From: Gnetum montanum
Taxonomy: Eukaryota; Streptophyta; Gnetopsida; Gnetales; Gnetaceae
Direction of reading: 5' to 3'
Assembly (NCBI GenBank): GCA_015680685.1
Contig: MNCI01008940.1
Location: forward strand, 196,356-260,355
DNA: 64,000 nt
Numbering within the stretch: the first letter of the stretch is position 1; the number at the start of each line of letters is the position of its first letter. Position numbers and translations under genes: made by a program. Positions 20,603 through 33,500 of this stretch are shown piece after piece. A model generated the notes under the pieces. It saw only the letters and a program-made list of their open reading frames with translations, ran no database searches and was not told the origin of the DNA.

Positions 20603-22279
20603 ATGGGCTTCCTGCTATGGTTTCTTATCCGAAGATCATCATCATCAGCAGCAGCAGCAAGATCAACATCAACATCAGCATCAACACCATCAGAAGTTGA
20701 TGGTAGCAACCAGAGAATTGCCGGTAAAGGGAGATCTATGCTCTTTGGAGATTCACACTTTAGATTGATCTCGGAAAGAGAAGTCACTGCTGCAACAGAC
20801 AATTTCAGTGAACAAAATTTGATCGGCACCGGAGGTTGTGCACGCGTCTACCGTGGAGTCTTGCGCAGCCAGGAAGCTATTGCAGTTAAGGTATCATGGG
20901 ATCGATTTTCTATTTACAATCAAACAAATAATCCGACTGCTGCAAGCAGACCCCGAGCCTATAACCTGTTGCCAATCTCTGCTGCAACTTGTCAGGGAAA
21001 ACTTAAGCTTCATACTAATTGAGCTACCATATTGCACGATATTTTTTCTTTTTTGCAGGTGTTCTGGACTTTGCAGGACGAAGAAGGACGTCGAGCTGCT
21101 GCTGAGTTGTGTTTTACGAGGGAATGCCAAACTTTGGGACAGATCCGGCATAGAAATCTGGTGAAGATCATCACTGCATGCTGCAATCATAACATAAGAG
21201 CACTGATTCTGCAGTTCATGCCGAACGGAAATCTGCATCGTCTGCTTCACAACCCACGGCATAAAGATGGACGACACATGCCGTTGAGACTCCGGACCAG
21301 GCTTGGTTTCATCAAAGACATTGCCAGTGCTCTGACGTATCTGCACCATGATTGCTGCCCACCCATAGTGCACTGTGATGTAAAGCCTCAGAATGTTCTT
21401 CTGGACGAGGATATGACTGCTCGTCTCTCTGATTTTGGAATGGCATGGATTCTCGATTCTACTGATACTGCTACTGCTTCTTCTTCGATTAGAGCGTCGT
21501 CTTTCAGATTAGCCGGTTCTATTGGGTACATAGCTCCTGGTATCCATCACCGCTTTCTTTTCTCAGTTTTTAACTTATTGTAAAACTTTAGGCTACCATC
21601 AGAATTGATTCCTAAACTAAGCCTCTGTTACATACTAATTTAACCCTGTATGTGCAACTCACTCTTTAGCTTCCATTTTCAAGAGCCTGAACCGTTTTTT
21701 CTGCAAAATGCCATGTACTGTCTCGACAATGTTTTCAGTGGGCCTACGCCCGAAAGATTCAATGAGCTCGTTAGTTACATTCTTTTTTTAACTTTTGTTT
21801 TATTTGACTACTAGCATGAACCATTTTAGTCTCTACGACCTGTTTAAAACAAAGGATTGCTTGATTCATTGGTCAACATAAGCACGCCAATGACGAAATT
21901 TGGATGAAATGCAGAGTATGGGACCGGGGGAAAACCGTCTTGCAGAGGAGATGTTTACAGTTTTGGCGTTGTGCTGTTGGAGATTGTGACCCGTGTGAGA
22001 CCCGCAGATGAGATGTTGAAAGGGCAGATGCTCTGTGAATGGGTTGCAGTAGCACTGCACCAAGGAATCCAACAATGGCACCCTCTCATCTGTGCCATAG
22101 ACGGACAGCGAGAAATTTCGGTTATCAATGATGCAGAAATTTCAGCTCTGGAAAAACTGCTTAAGATTGGAATCTGGTGCTGCTCCACGGATCCTAAGCT
22201 TAGACCCACCATGAGAAAAGTGGAGGGATTGCTGAGCAAGATTTGCATTAATGAAAATGTCCTACCTCTTCAGCCGTAA
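20603..22279 (+). CDS. Non-RD receptor-like Ser/Thr kinase lacking an ectodomain, 3 exons
   Basis: Exons 20603-20890, 21059-21539 and 21915-22279 total 1,134 bp (377 aa). Both introns are GT-AG, and the second splits the Glu codon of APE. The N-terminus is a short hydrophobic MGFLLWFLIRR followed by a Ser/Ala/Thr-rich linker encoded by CAT/CAG-like repeats. The kinase domain has the P-loop GTGGCARV (75-82), VAIK lysine K96, HCD at 201-203 with catalytic D203, DFG at 221-223, APE at 255-257, and a complete C-lobe ending at 377. HCD in place of HRD marks a non-RD kinase, a class enriched in plant pattern-recognition receptors. The catalytic domain resembles LRR-RLK subfamily members, but no LRRs are present upstream. 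The first in-frame ATG was chosen; the frame is open upstream to about 20,477 without an ATG. It could be a truncated receptor, a cytoplasmic kinase, or a gene with an unrecognised 5' exon. Confidence 0.85.
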
Positions 22280-22859
22280 AAGTGTTTGCTCAGAAGCAGA
22301 TTCAAGCAATTTGAAAATCAAGTTATTCTTTCACAATTTTGTCAGTTCCAGTTGTCGTTCCTCTGTAGCTTCTGCTTTTTTGCATCAGAAGGTTCTAAAT
22401 ATTGTCTAGAATCTTCCCATTAACACGATTAAGGAAATTTGGTTGGTTTAGCTGTAAAATTATGAAATTTCTATTCCACAAATTGCGTATTTGTCATGCA
22501 TGTGAATTTAGTTAGATGGTAATTTGTTTTGGGGTACTATTAGTTAAAATAGCAACAATGAACAGTTCGGACGACTCTTGATTTGGTAGCTGTAATTTAT
22601 GGGTTTAACTTTAAGAAATACATTCATTATTTATTAAATCTAATTATTATAACAAGGGTAATTATTAAAGAAAATTATTTCTTTACTAGAACAATAGGTT
22701 AGGTTAGGTTTCTACGGATATTATAATAAAAATGTCTAATTACCTATTAAAATCTAATTATTAAGAGGCTAATATTATCACAAGGGTAACCATTAAGTAA
22801 AACTTTTATTTCCAATTTTTCAATAATATTGTAAATCCACACAACTAGTATGTCAAAGC
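22280..22859. other. 3' flank of the kinase gene
   Basis: AT-rich, no gene. A segment with AAATCTAATTATTA and ATCACAAGGGTAA-type blocks occurs twice imperfectly (about 22,637-22,665 and 22,750-22,795). The 3' UTR probably occupies the first 100-200 bp. Confidence 0.4.
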
Positions 22860-24330
22860 TGACCGGGGCCAAAAAACAGACTGGATGTTTATTTATCAAA
22901 TAGAAAATCCATAATAGCCTAGACCGCTAAACATACCCCTAAGAACGAAGGGAGTGGTTCGATTCCCATACAATCCAATAAGGGATTTTTATTAAACGAT
23001 TCATGCGATCATGGGATCAGAACGACGTCGTCGGGCGCGTTGCGTTATTTCGGCGATCACAATGGTGCTTTCTTTTTTGTATCGGGCCCAAAGATCAAAC
23101 GCTAAATATACCAGGTCGTTTGATTTCATCACGAACTGCCCCGACGAACAGTAGTGGGCTACATGACTCACGCCTATCAATTCCTTTATAATAACCCATT
23201 AGATCGAAAGATATCCTTAACGGGAGATCTACACTAACGATCCAATCCTCTCTCCCAAAAGGGTTTTCTAAAATATTTTTATTATGTTTTCGGCAACAAT
23301 CCACCAGAACAGATTCTTGTTTTCACTTTCAACGAAATTACAGGAATTTTCGTAAATGTCTAGTAATTCCTAACTTAATGTCGTTCGTTGGGTGATCCCT
23401 GGCTCTCACGTTTGCCACCCGCTTGAGAAGCTAGTCGCCAGAAAGAAGGAATTGGGACGTCATCGGCCGGCGGGGCTAACGAGGATCCAGCCATGCGCTC
23501 ATTGGAAGAATGAGCGGGCAAGGGCAAGGCTTCCTTAGGACTTGGCGCTGGGATATCAGTAGGAACATTTACAACAACAGATACTTGTGGCTCGCTACGC
23601 TATGGCCGTGGCTCGGGCGGAAATTAGTTGTATTCAACAAGTATTGATGTTAAAATTGATTGTGATGTGATGCTTTTGTAAACACTAGGCTGGCCTTGAT
23701 GGTGAAATGATAGACACGCGGGGAATCGTACGCGAAAACTTATGAAAAATGGTAGAAAAAAAAGCTCACTCGGGATATTATGGAGCTGATGAATCATCAA
23801 GCGAAAAGGCTCTGGATAGAAGCAATCAAAGGTTCTCGTTTTTTTTTTGAAAATCGGCGATCTATTATTTGAAATATTCATTTTTGTGACGAGTAAGATC
23901 GAACCGGAGAAAGCTATCCAGTGCAACTATAAATAGTCAAACCCAAAGCCATTTTTTTTAGACAATTTTTTATGGGGAAGCAGCTATATAGCAATATATC
24001 CGGAAAAGTTTCGGGACCACCATTGTACAGCCATTCATCTACGGATGCTGATTCTCAGGATTTTGGGCCTGATCTAAGAAAGTAGACTTTTCCCCGCTGT
24101 GGGTTCGATAGCATACCCTTCCAAAAAATAGGCTAATATTTTAGTTGGTTTGTTATTTATCCAAATGCAAAAGTTTCCATATCGACCTTTTCGTGCGGTG
24201 CCCGCGGGATATCGCGATCTAAAAGATCGGTAGGCGTCGTGGTGTTGTTTATTTAGGCGGCCTATTCGGCACGATTTCCGCTATAAAGCATGCTGTTAGG
24301 AGGAATCGGGTTTTGGTACCGACATGCAAA
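22860..24330. other. Possible mitochondrial DNA insertion (NUMT-like block)
   Basis: Base composition and texture change here to a more even, GC-richer sequence with many short CG-containing motifs and poly-T or poly-A runs, like plant mitochondrial intergenic DNA. On the minus strand one frame stays open from 23926 to about 23390 except for two stops near 23,622 and 23,597. It passes through MNISNNRSPIFKKK and a Pro/Ser-rich segment with PSFWRLASQAGG. A second minus frame (23304-23095) contains GREDWIVSVDLPLRI. A plus frame begins MGKQLYSNISGKVSGPPLYS near 23,970. I recognise no gene. The mitochondrial assignment is inference from texture alone. Confidence 0.35.
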
Positions 24331-24954
24331 GGTACTTCCAACATTTCGTTCCTTAAACCTTATTTTGTTACTTAATATTTTTTTTTACATTTTTCAATGA
24401 ATTTGCAAAAACCATGTAAGAAAAATGATAGGTCTTTTTTTAGAAGGAGTTGCCTCCAAAGGTCGCAATGGGTTAGGTTTTGATGGAGATTATAACATGA
24501 AAATGTCACAAAGGTCACAATATATGAAAAGTAATATATTACAATTGGAATAGCTCTATATCTATATCCATATAACGAAATGTCACATATAGCCAATGTA
24601 AGTTTTAGAGAACTTATGTCACAAAAATCACATAACTTAACATTTAAAAGAGTTTTTTTTATATTAATATTCATTGAAGTATTTGAAACTTTTTGAATTT
24701 CTTTTCAAAAATGAATTGAATTTTACTTGAATGGCTTTTACATGTGCATTTATTACATTGGGTATACATCAGTCAATTTTTTTTGGTTCATTAACACTAT
24801 GCATTCATCATGTTGGCTATACAATTAAGATGTTGTACCTATAGTCAAATTGTTTTTGATTCTAACACCTCCTAATCTACACATAGAACTCTCCAAATTG
24901 AATGAATAAACATCAACAACAATTTAGTCATTTACAGCAACAAATACCCCTTGA
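24331..24954. other. AT-rich intergenic segment
   Basis: No gene or structured repeat recognised. The minus-strand frame at 24372-24674 has no domain. Confidence 0.4.
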
Positions 24955-25200
24955 AAATTTAGTCATTGTTTTTGACCATGATACCAAGTTTGTATCTCAA
25001 TTTTGGTGTGTTTTTTAGAGTCGTTTGGGATGAGGTTGAACTTGAGTTCTGTGTATCATTCTCAAATGGATGGCTAGGTGAAAATGGTGAACAAGGTGTT
25101 GAAGGACATGCTTTGAGCATGTGCACTTTAGTACTCAAATAGCTAGGATAGTCTATTACCATTAGTAGAGTTTGCCTACAACAATAGCTATGGCAGAATC
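24955..25200 (+). pseudogene. Relic Ty3/Gypsy integrase fragment
   Basis: Translation in shifting plus frames gives DHDTKFVSQFW, then RLNLSSVYHSQMDG and VNKVLKDML. This is the catalytic-core arrangement of a Ty3/Gypsy integrase between the second catalytic Asp and the region around the Glu. Several stops and at least one frameshift interrupt it. It differs from the Athila-like integrases elsewhere in the window and looks more like a chromovirus-type core. No LTRs were found around it. Confidence 0.65.
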
Positions 25201-25329
25201 ACTACTACAATTTACAAGTGTTTATGATCTTACAATTGCAAATACTTATTTTAAGAAGAAGATAAAACATTTAATTACATATAAGAGTAGTATGGATAGA
25301 ACACAAATTGATCATTTCTTATTGTGTAA

Positions 25330-26440
25330 AAGAGACTAGGCCATAAGAAAGACTACGAGGTCATACCTAAAGAGTGCCTTGCAACTCAGCATTGAATAAT
25401 GGTTATGGACTTAGCTATACAAAGCTTTAGAGGTAGCACGAAAAAAAGAGAAAAGAATAAATGGATAAAATGGTGGAATTTGAAGGAAGATAATATCACC
25501 TTATTTAGAGAACAATTACTTCAAGAAGGCACCTAGAATTGGGGTAACTTTGCAAATTTAATTTGGGGCCAAATGGAAATTTTTATTTAGAAAATTAGAA
25601 AGAACATTTTTGGTGAAACAAAAGGAAAATATACATCCCAAAGGAGACATAGCAATGGAGTGATAAAGTGTGATATGCTATCCAAGACAAGAAAAAAAGC
25701 TTTAAGGAATGGTAGCAAAGTAGTAGCTAAGAAAATAGGCTAATATAGAAAATGACAAAAAAGAAGGGAATATTAATAATAAATGTAGAAAATCTATTTA
25801 TGAGAAGCCAAACATAACTTGTTGGATAGCTTTTATGAGAAATTAGGAATAAAAAATGTAGAAAATCTATTTATAAATGACCAAAAATTAGAAATAAGAA
25901 ATGTAAGAACATTGATTGTGTCAAATGCATCAAGGAGATGGATGAAAAAAATTTGGGAAAAGATAATGTAATTTCAAATAAAAAAATTATTTTCAAGAAT
26001 TATTAAATGAAGAATTTCCAAGAAAAGATACCCAAGAAGAAGAGCCAAATTGTTGTTTAGTTAATGAACTTTCCTTTTTGAGGTGAAGATAGCCTTGTCA
26101 AAGATGAAAAATGAAAAAGTTATTAAACCAAATAATATTCCTCTAGAAGCTTAGAAAGCACAATTATTTAATAAAATTTTGAAGAAATGTCAAACAATTG
26201 GAAAAAAAGCATTGTTGTTTCCATCCACAAAAATAAAGGAGATGTGCAAAATTATGCAAACTATAGAGGGGTCAAGCTAATTAGCCATACTATGAAGCCT
26301 TGAAAGTGAGCTATAGAATAACATCTTAGACTTGAATTAATAGTATCAAAAAATCAATTTCAGGGAGATGTATTATAGAGGCAATTTTTTAATACAACAA
26401 TTGATGGAGAAATTTGTTGGCTTTTTAGAGTAGAAGACAA
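25330..26440 (+). pseudogene. Relic LINE reverse transcriptase (RTE-like)
   Basis: Degenerate coding sequence with the order expected for a non-LTR retrotransposon. It has a block near 25,350-25,500 (ECLATQH, then KWIKWWNLKEDN), then around 26,180-26,290 SIVVSIHKNKGD, QNYANYRGVKLISHTMK and, after a frameshift, SKNQF. These blocks match the RT fingers region of plant RTE-type LINEs. Stops and frameshifts are frequent; the catalytic YADD region and the endonuclease are not seen. Confidence 0.6.
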
Positions 26441-26546
26441 TATTTGTTTGTTCTTATTATACAATAGGAGTTTATTTTAATCAAATATAGGAAATATGGG
26501 TAGTTATAATGTTATTTTAGCTCTAATCCATATATATTTAAAATTG

Positions 26547-26883
26547 TGATGAGTGGCAAGTATATCCTACACCCAACCATACGAATTACAAGCATTCACG
26601 TGCAATCTGGTCGAATTCTGTAGACCTTAAGTTCCTAAGTATGTTGGTTCTAGGAGGTGAAATCTAACTATGACGATCATTATCTTCCCAACTACACTTG
26701 TGAAGCTTAGTTGTATGGTTAAGTGTAATCGAGGCACATGATTTTTTATTGTTTTATATTTTATTCGCCTACAATCAATAATAAGTTAGAACTCAATTTA
26801 TTAATCAATTTAACTAATCTAATTGCTAATTAATAACTAGCTATTCCAACATAAGCATTCAATCCCACTTTCTGTACAACATT
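26547..26883 (-). repeat. Truncated LTR (E), host of element B
   Basis: On the minus strand this is the U5 half of a family LTR: the TGATGAG terminus, the CCAACCATACGAAT block and GGTTAAGTGTAATCGAGG. It stops at CCCACTTTCTGTAC, mid-LTR, exactly where B's own TGATGAG begins. The missing U3 half would lie on the far side of the B-D block, outside the window. Confidence 0.65.
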
Positions 26884-27124
26884 TGATGAGCAGCGAGGTA
26901 CCCCTATGCCCAACCATACGAATCATGAAGTGTTCAAGCATGATTCGGTTGAATTCCATGGACTTTATCGTTTCCAGTGCACTAGTCCTTTAGGAAGTGA
27001 ATCTAGCCTTAAGGTCAATCATTGTCTTTCTAGTTACACTTGTGACATTCATTGGTATGCTTAGGTGTAATTGGGATATCTAATTTTTATCATTTTGTGT
27101 TTTATAGTTTGGTGCTTAAAATGT
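26884..27124 (-). repeat. Element B 3' LTR, U5-side piece
   Basis: The U5-side part of B's 3' LTR. It ends at AATGT, where element 1 is inserted, and continues at 36,726. The uninterrupted equivalent is visible in B's 5' LTR, where AATGT occurs once at 58,596-58,600. Confidence 0.85.
27120..27124. repeat. Target-site duplication of element 1, left copy
   Basis: AATGT directly before the 5' LTR, matched by AATGT at 36,721-36,725 directly after the 3' LTR. Confidence 0.95.
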
Positions 27125-27904
27125 TGATGAGACGCGATATTGCATGGGCTGTGATATTGTGTATGCGATATCGCAGCCCGTCACCAGTTCTATAAAGAAG
27201 AGGCAGGTTTCCCTTGTTTTCCCATCTAGATCTAGACCCTTAGCTAAACTCTGGTAGTTTTACCATTCCAGAGATAGAATAATTTCCATGTGCCCATAGT
27301 AGGAGTCTCAAAGTGAACAGATCTTTATTTGAGCAAATTGTACCTGAGCACACATTTGTGTACGGAAATAAAGATGAACTTTCTAATAAACCTTGAAGCA
27401 TGTGGACTAAGCTAAATAGGATTTAATTACTGTTAAATGTTTAAATGCTTTCTTAGATAATTAATCTCTCTCAACCCTTAACTCTCCTAGTTAAGTTTAG
27501 TATGACCGCTTCGAGCACGTGTGTAACGCTTGGTAACTCAGTAATGAGTAGCATTTGGTAATCCTAGTAGCGTTGCATTGGTTTAGGGTGTGTACAACAA
27601 GTGGGAATGGATACTGATGCTAGAACTATTAGAACTTAGTTGATTGAAGTTAGTCATTTAGTCTCTTCACCCTTCCCTCTTAGCATAAGGTGTTAAAAAG
27701 ATAAAAGAAATAAAAAATCATATACCTCAAACTTACTTTACCATACACCCATGACAATACAAGTAAGTTTGGGAAGACAACAATTGATTAATCTTAAGTG
27801 TTCCATTAGGGCACGTAAGCACTTAGTCCTTGGAGTTTGACTGGATCGCGCGTGAGATGCTCATATTCGTATGGTTGAGTGTAGGGGTACCTCGCCACTC
27901 ATCA
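27125..27904 (+). repeat. Element 1 5' LTR
   Basis: 780 bp, from TGATGAGACG to CACTCATCA. U3 begins with GATATT/GATATC half-sites at about 27,134-27,172, followed by TATA-like CTATAAAGAAGAGG near 27,192. An AATAAAGATGAAC motif lies near 27,366, and the U5 end carries GGTTGAGTGTAGGGGTACC. Confidence 0.93.
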
Positions 27905-27905
27905 T

Positions 27906-27923
27906 TGGCACCGTTGTTGGGGA
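27906..27923 (+). promoter_or_regulatory. Primer-binding site, tRNA-Asp type (element 1)
   Basis: TGGCACCGTTGTTGGGGA, one base after the LTR. It matches the complement of the 3' end of plant tRNA-Asp apart from transitions. Reverse transcription of the element would start here. Confidence 0.85.
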
Positions 27924-28052
27924 CTTAGTTGTTTGTGTGCTACGTAGAACCTAGGAAACCATTCACATTGTTGGGAGCTATAACGAACCCTTAGGATTGA
28001 TCAAACAAAAAAAAATAACATAACGGTAAATAGCACACCGAACAAGACTAAA

Positions 28053-29967
28053 ATGTCTTCTTCTTTGAATAAGAGCACTTCACCGCCTAGGGATAACACT
28101 AGAGACAATTGGCAGCACAACACACATAACCAAAATCCGCTAGTTTCTCAACAATTCAGTGTGGTATATATTCATCACGATGAATATATACCCAACTTTA
28201 CCTTTGTCTTCCATCAAGACGAAAAACTGTGTTGGAGAGACTTAGAGGGTAACATAATATTGCCTCCAGAAAGAGCAACCCCCAACATGCTCCTTCGTGC
28301 CCTTGCATGAATAGGCATGTCGCAATTATACGTAGAGTACCTCACATGTGATTACAATGTAAGGGACTACCATCCCACAGAAGCGCAACATCAACGAGAC
28401 TTACAACAAGAGAGTTACCAGACATCGTTGAAGGGCAAAGGACCCCATAATGCTTTGCTTGTCATAAGCGAAATTAAGGGTGGTGAACCTATTTCAATAG
28501 ATCTCCACAAAATGATGTTCCCCCTCCTAACGATGGTGAGGAGGTGGTGTATCAGAACCTGCACTCCACGATACAAAACCTTGGTTCTGATCCCCATGAA
28601 CACGAAGTGTTCAACGAGGGAACACAAACACAAGATAAGGGTAGGCATTTTGATTGTCATCACGATTGGGGTCGAGATCACCGAAGAGAAGGTAGGAAGC
28701 ATCGTCATGGCGATGGTTCTCCTTCTTCTTCACCTTCATCATCACATTCAACCTTTCTTTCAACATCAGGACGTAGTCATAAGGAACCTCATCATGAGGA
28801 TAAGGGTAAGAAAAATGAGAAACCTCGACAAGAGAGTCGAGAGTGAGGATGAGGGCATTCTAGAGAATCAAGGCATGGAAGAAGGGAAAGTAGGGAAAAC
28901 GAAATGACCACGAAAAATCCCTACTTGCAACCCGAAGCATGTTAGACATTACGGAGGCCATTAGAATACCTACAAGGCACTAGAAAGATAGTAGGATCAA
29001 GCAATTAGACATGAATAATATCCCATGATTTGAAGGAGGATACGACGTTGACCCTTAGAACCACTTACAGGCATTTCATGATGCCTGTGTCTTGTAGAAC
29101 ATTAAGAACGAGTGGCAAAAATTAAAGTTGTTCCCAAGGACATTGATAAAAGAAGCTGAAAGTTGGTACCGGTCCTTAGAATCGGAATTCATTCGAACGT
29201 GGAGTACAATCCTAGAATTGTTTAACGATAAATATCAAACGTACTCTCAGGTGTCCAACTTGCGAAAGCAGATCCAAGGATGGAAGTAGGGAAATCATGA
29301 ACCCTTGGATGCTGCCATGGGCCGATACTGTGCATTGCTATATCGTTGCCTAGGCCATGGTTACGCACAACGGGATCAACTATGCCACCTCGTAGATGGG
29401 CTTAGGCATGAAACTAGGAGAACCCTTGGAACATATGCCCAAGGGAGATTATTAGAACTTAGGTCCCATTAGGTCCATAGATTGTTGGAGCAAGTAGCTA
29501 AGGAAGAAGGAGAGCTACGCAAGAGAGAAAACATCGAAGAGTACAACTACGATCCTTCCCTTCGAAAAAAGGGGGTGAGATTCTATGAGGAGGAGGATGA
29601 GTCACTGCTTGAAGAGTTGGTGAATAGGAAAACCTTACCACTTCAAAAATTAGTAACAAAAATGTCGGAAAAGGTAGATCAAATATGGGACTCAGATAGT
29701 AGATTTGAAACCATCCTAAAAATCATAGAGGAGTCTAAGGAGTGAGGTAGTGATTATGATAAAAAGAAGAAGAGGGATTTGGAACATGCATGTAACAAAG
29801 GTAAGGGTAAAATGGTTATCACTGAAGAGGTTGTGAATTCGGATACAAAAAATGACGGTGGATGTGAGATTTGCCAATATGACCATCCTAAGGGATGTTG
29901 CCTGATAATATCACACCTACAAGAGTCTGGGGTGTATGCACTCAACCCAAGACTTAACAAATGGTAA
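28053..29967 (+). pseudogene. Element 1 gag, broken
   Basis: Starts ATG at 28053 (MSSSLNKSTSPPRDN), about 130 bp after the PBS. An Arg/His-rich, charged linker follows (about 28,540-28,850). The retrotransposon gag capsid block lies at about 29,030-29,480, with WYRSLESEFIRTWSTIL and HEPLDAAMGRYCALLYRC. A KEEGELRKRE coiled segment follows, and a compact zinc knuckle CX2CX3HX3C (CEICQYDHPKGC) is at 29,863-29,898. Several stops and frame changes interrupt it, so no full Gag can be made. Confidence 0.8.
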
Positions 29968-30560
29968 GCACCTTGTTGGTTACCTTATCCTCAAGGTAAC
30001 CCGAGGCAGTTCCACCAACCGTTAATGTATTATCCAAGTGGAACTTTGCAACAACCTATCGAGCAACACCAATAGTGGAAATACCCGTAGTCATGGGGGA
30101 TGCCACTGCCAAGGCAACAATACCCTTATCGGCAACCAGATTCATATGGCTACTACGTGTAGCAGCCAATCTCTCCAAGTGACTCTGTTGGTCATGCAAC
30201 CCCACAACGTCACTACCAAGCTCGGGAGTACTATAGGACTCCTTCTCCTAGGGGAGACACACCACATGCATACCATCCTCCAAATCCATTCGCCACTCTC
30301 ACACCAATAGCTCCACTACCACCCGCTCCAACAATGCAAGGGGTAGTCCCCACTCAACCGCAACAACCTAATGTCACGAGGGCTTCGAATCCTCAAACTA
30401 TAGTTGGTTCTGATAATCTTATGCCAAAAGATCTTTCTTTAGAACCAACAATCCAACTAAGCCCTCACCATCACAAGCGGTTGAACATCTAAACACCTCC
30501 ATACCAAATAGGATTTCAGGACCCCCTTCAACCCAGAAATCTAGCTTAACACATACGGTT

Positions 30561-33500
30561 ATGTTAACACATGTCGTTACTGACTGGATTAAGGCGGGCC
30601 ACCTTCCCAAGAAATTTTTTGATCTTAGAAGTCCTCTAATTTATCTCCAAGTTGCTGGGAATGAACCATGTAAAGCTCTTCTAAACTCAGGTTCCGGAGT
30701 CAACCTAATATCGCAGGAGATGTACAAAGCTTGGAACCTACCTCCACTAAGGAAGAGTAACATTCGACTAGAGTTGGCCGACTAGTCCATCACTGTCCCC
30801 TTGGGATTGGTGGAGGGCATTGTTACCACTATGTGTGGTTGGTCATATCCAACTGATTTCCTAGTGATATAAGTAAACAACGGTAAGGGGGACTTCCCAA
30901 CAATAATGGGAAGAGCATGGCTAAGTACTATATATGCATGCCTAGGAATTTGTGATCTTTCCCTGGAAATATCCAAGAAGAAAACTTTTGAAAAGATCAA
31001 GAAGAAGAAAGTTCCATGCATCACATACAGTGATACAAGGTGCCATTGCGTGCAGAAATCATGGGTTGTGCGAAGTTTAGCATTGCCTGCATGCAATCGG
31101 TGTGCACAAGAAATTAATATACAAAGGTGTCTGTATGTAGCAGCCACACGACAAGAGGACACCCAGTGGCTGATGGCTGATCAAGAGAGCAACTCGATAA
31201 CATGCATGGAATTAACTGAGGGAATAACTAGTGCTTACATTGGAAGCATAGACACACTTGAGCAAGTCTGTTGCCAACTTCCAAACCTTAGCCTCGAAAA
31301 CATCAACTGGGGGAAGTTGGAAATTCCTAAGATATTTAAATAAGAGCCCCTTGATTTGAAACCATTACCCACTGGTTTGGAGTATATGACCCTCGAAAAT
31401 GGAAAATCGGTGATCATCAACGCAAAACTTGTTCCCAAACAAAAAGAAAGACTATTGAAAGTGATAAAGAAGTGGTCAAAAGCCTTTGCTTGGTCATACC
31501 CTGAGTTAACTGGAATAGACTCTAGGATATGCCAGCATAGGATTTACATGGACCCCTCCATAAAACCTCGAAAACAACCATAGAGGCGATTGAACCCAAA
31601 ATTGAAACAAATAGTAAAAGAGGAGATAGAATAGCTTCTTAAGGCTGGGTTCATATATCCCATTACTGATAGTGAATAGGTTAGTCCTCTGGTGATCATG
31701 CCTAAGAAGGGAGGCAAATGAAGGGTGTGTAGATTTTAGGCTGCTAAACATGACAACATTCAAGGATAATTTTCCATTGCCATTCATTGACCAAGTCTTG
31801 GACACTATAGTAGGGCATCACTATTATAGTTTTCTGGATGGGTATAGTGGATATAACCAAATACAGATAGCACTAGAAGACCAAGCCAAAAAAACGTTCA
31901 CCAGTCCTTGGGGAACGTTTGCATATAAACAAATGCCATTTGGCTTGTGCAATGCTTCTGCCACATTTCAACGTTTAGTTCTGAGCATATTCCAACAATA
32001 GATAGGAAATGGAGTAGAAGTATTCATGGATGACTTCTCCACTTATGGGACAGGCGTTGATCAAGCCCTGGACTGATTAGAGCAAGTGCTAAAACGATGT
32101 GTAGAAATCAACTTCAGGCTCCACTAGCAGAAAAGCCATTTGATGGTCCAAGAGGGCATAGTACTTGGGCATAAAATTTCGCATTCAGGAATAGAGGTAG
32201 ACCCAGATAAAACTTAGGGTCATCTAAGAAATTACCCAACAACCAGAAAATATTAAAGACATTCGATCATTCCTTGGACACACCGGCTACTATAGGAGAT
32301 TCATTAAGAAATTCTCCAAGATTGCCAAACCATTGGTAGAATTAACGAAGAAGGATGCACCATTCGAATGGACCAAGGAATGTGAACGAGCATTCCAAAA
32401 TCTGAAACAAAGGCTTGTAGAAAATCCCATTCTATAAGCCCCTGATTGGTCTAGACCGTTCCATATAATGACTGACACATCCAATTATACCTTAGGAGCC
32501 GTACTTACACAGTTAGATGACCAAAAACATCCTTATTACATCCACTGTGCAAGTAAGAGTATTGTTGGTGCACAACTTAACTACACAATGACAGAAAAAG
32601 AATTAATGGCTGTAGTGTTTGTACTGGACAGGTTTAGGCACTATGTGTTAGGCTAGAAAGTGTACATTCATATGGATCATAGTGCAACTATGTTCCTCAT
32701 GAACAAGCCAATGGTTAGCCCTTGTATTATACGTTGGCTGGTAATCCTACAAGAGTTCAATCTAATGATGGTTAATCGAAAGAGCACTGAGAACGTAGTT
32801 GCAGATCATTTATTTTGATTGCACTGGGACAGCAAAGATATGCCATATCCGATCATTTTCTTGACAAAGCCCTCTTTGTCAGTGTAGTGAATAACCAACC
32901 CATGGGAGCGAATTGGTATAGTAGCATTCTCACCTATCTCCTTTCCCAACAAACACCATAGGAGCTGGACTTTAAGAAGAAACAACAATTTATTCACAGA
33001 GCCAAGTACTTCATGGAAATCAATGGACAACTTTACAAAATTTGTCCTGATGGCTTGGTTCGATGGTGTGTACCTGATACAGACCAATTAAGAGTTCTCC
33101 AAGATGCTCATGAGGGCCCTTGTGGGGGTCACTATGCAGGGAGATGAATGACTATTAAGATCCTGCTTGTAGGATATTATTAGCCAACATTATTTTGGGA
33201 CGCCCATCAATTTGTCCAATCCTGCGATCATTGTCAACGTGATGGGGGAATGACTGCTCGAATGGAGGGTCTGCAAGAATGGATTCAACCTTTAGAACCC
33301 TTCGACATTTGAGGAATAGATTTTATGGGGCCCATTACACCAATGTCCAATGGAAAATCTTACATCATTATTACTGTTGACTATCTAACAAAATGGGCTG
33401 AAGCAGTTTCTGTTACAGACTGCACATCGTCTACAGTTGCACGATTTGTGCAACAAGTTGTAAATAGGTTTGGTGTGTCATGTGCACTTATATCGAATAA

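Noticed and set aside
20178-20768. 196-codon plus frame with a hydrophobic segment and His/Gln runs
   Set aside because: Overlaps the kinase exon in another frame; the His/Gln run comes from the repeat encoding the Ser/Ala linker.
20326-20829. Minus-strand 167-codon frame over the kinase exon
   Set aside because: Shadow of the real plus-strand kinase exon and its CAT/CAG-rich linker.
20894-21373. Minus-strand 159-codon frame across kinase exon 2
   Set aside because: Antisense shadow of conserved kinase sequence, with no domain of its own.
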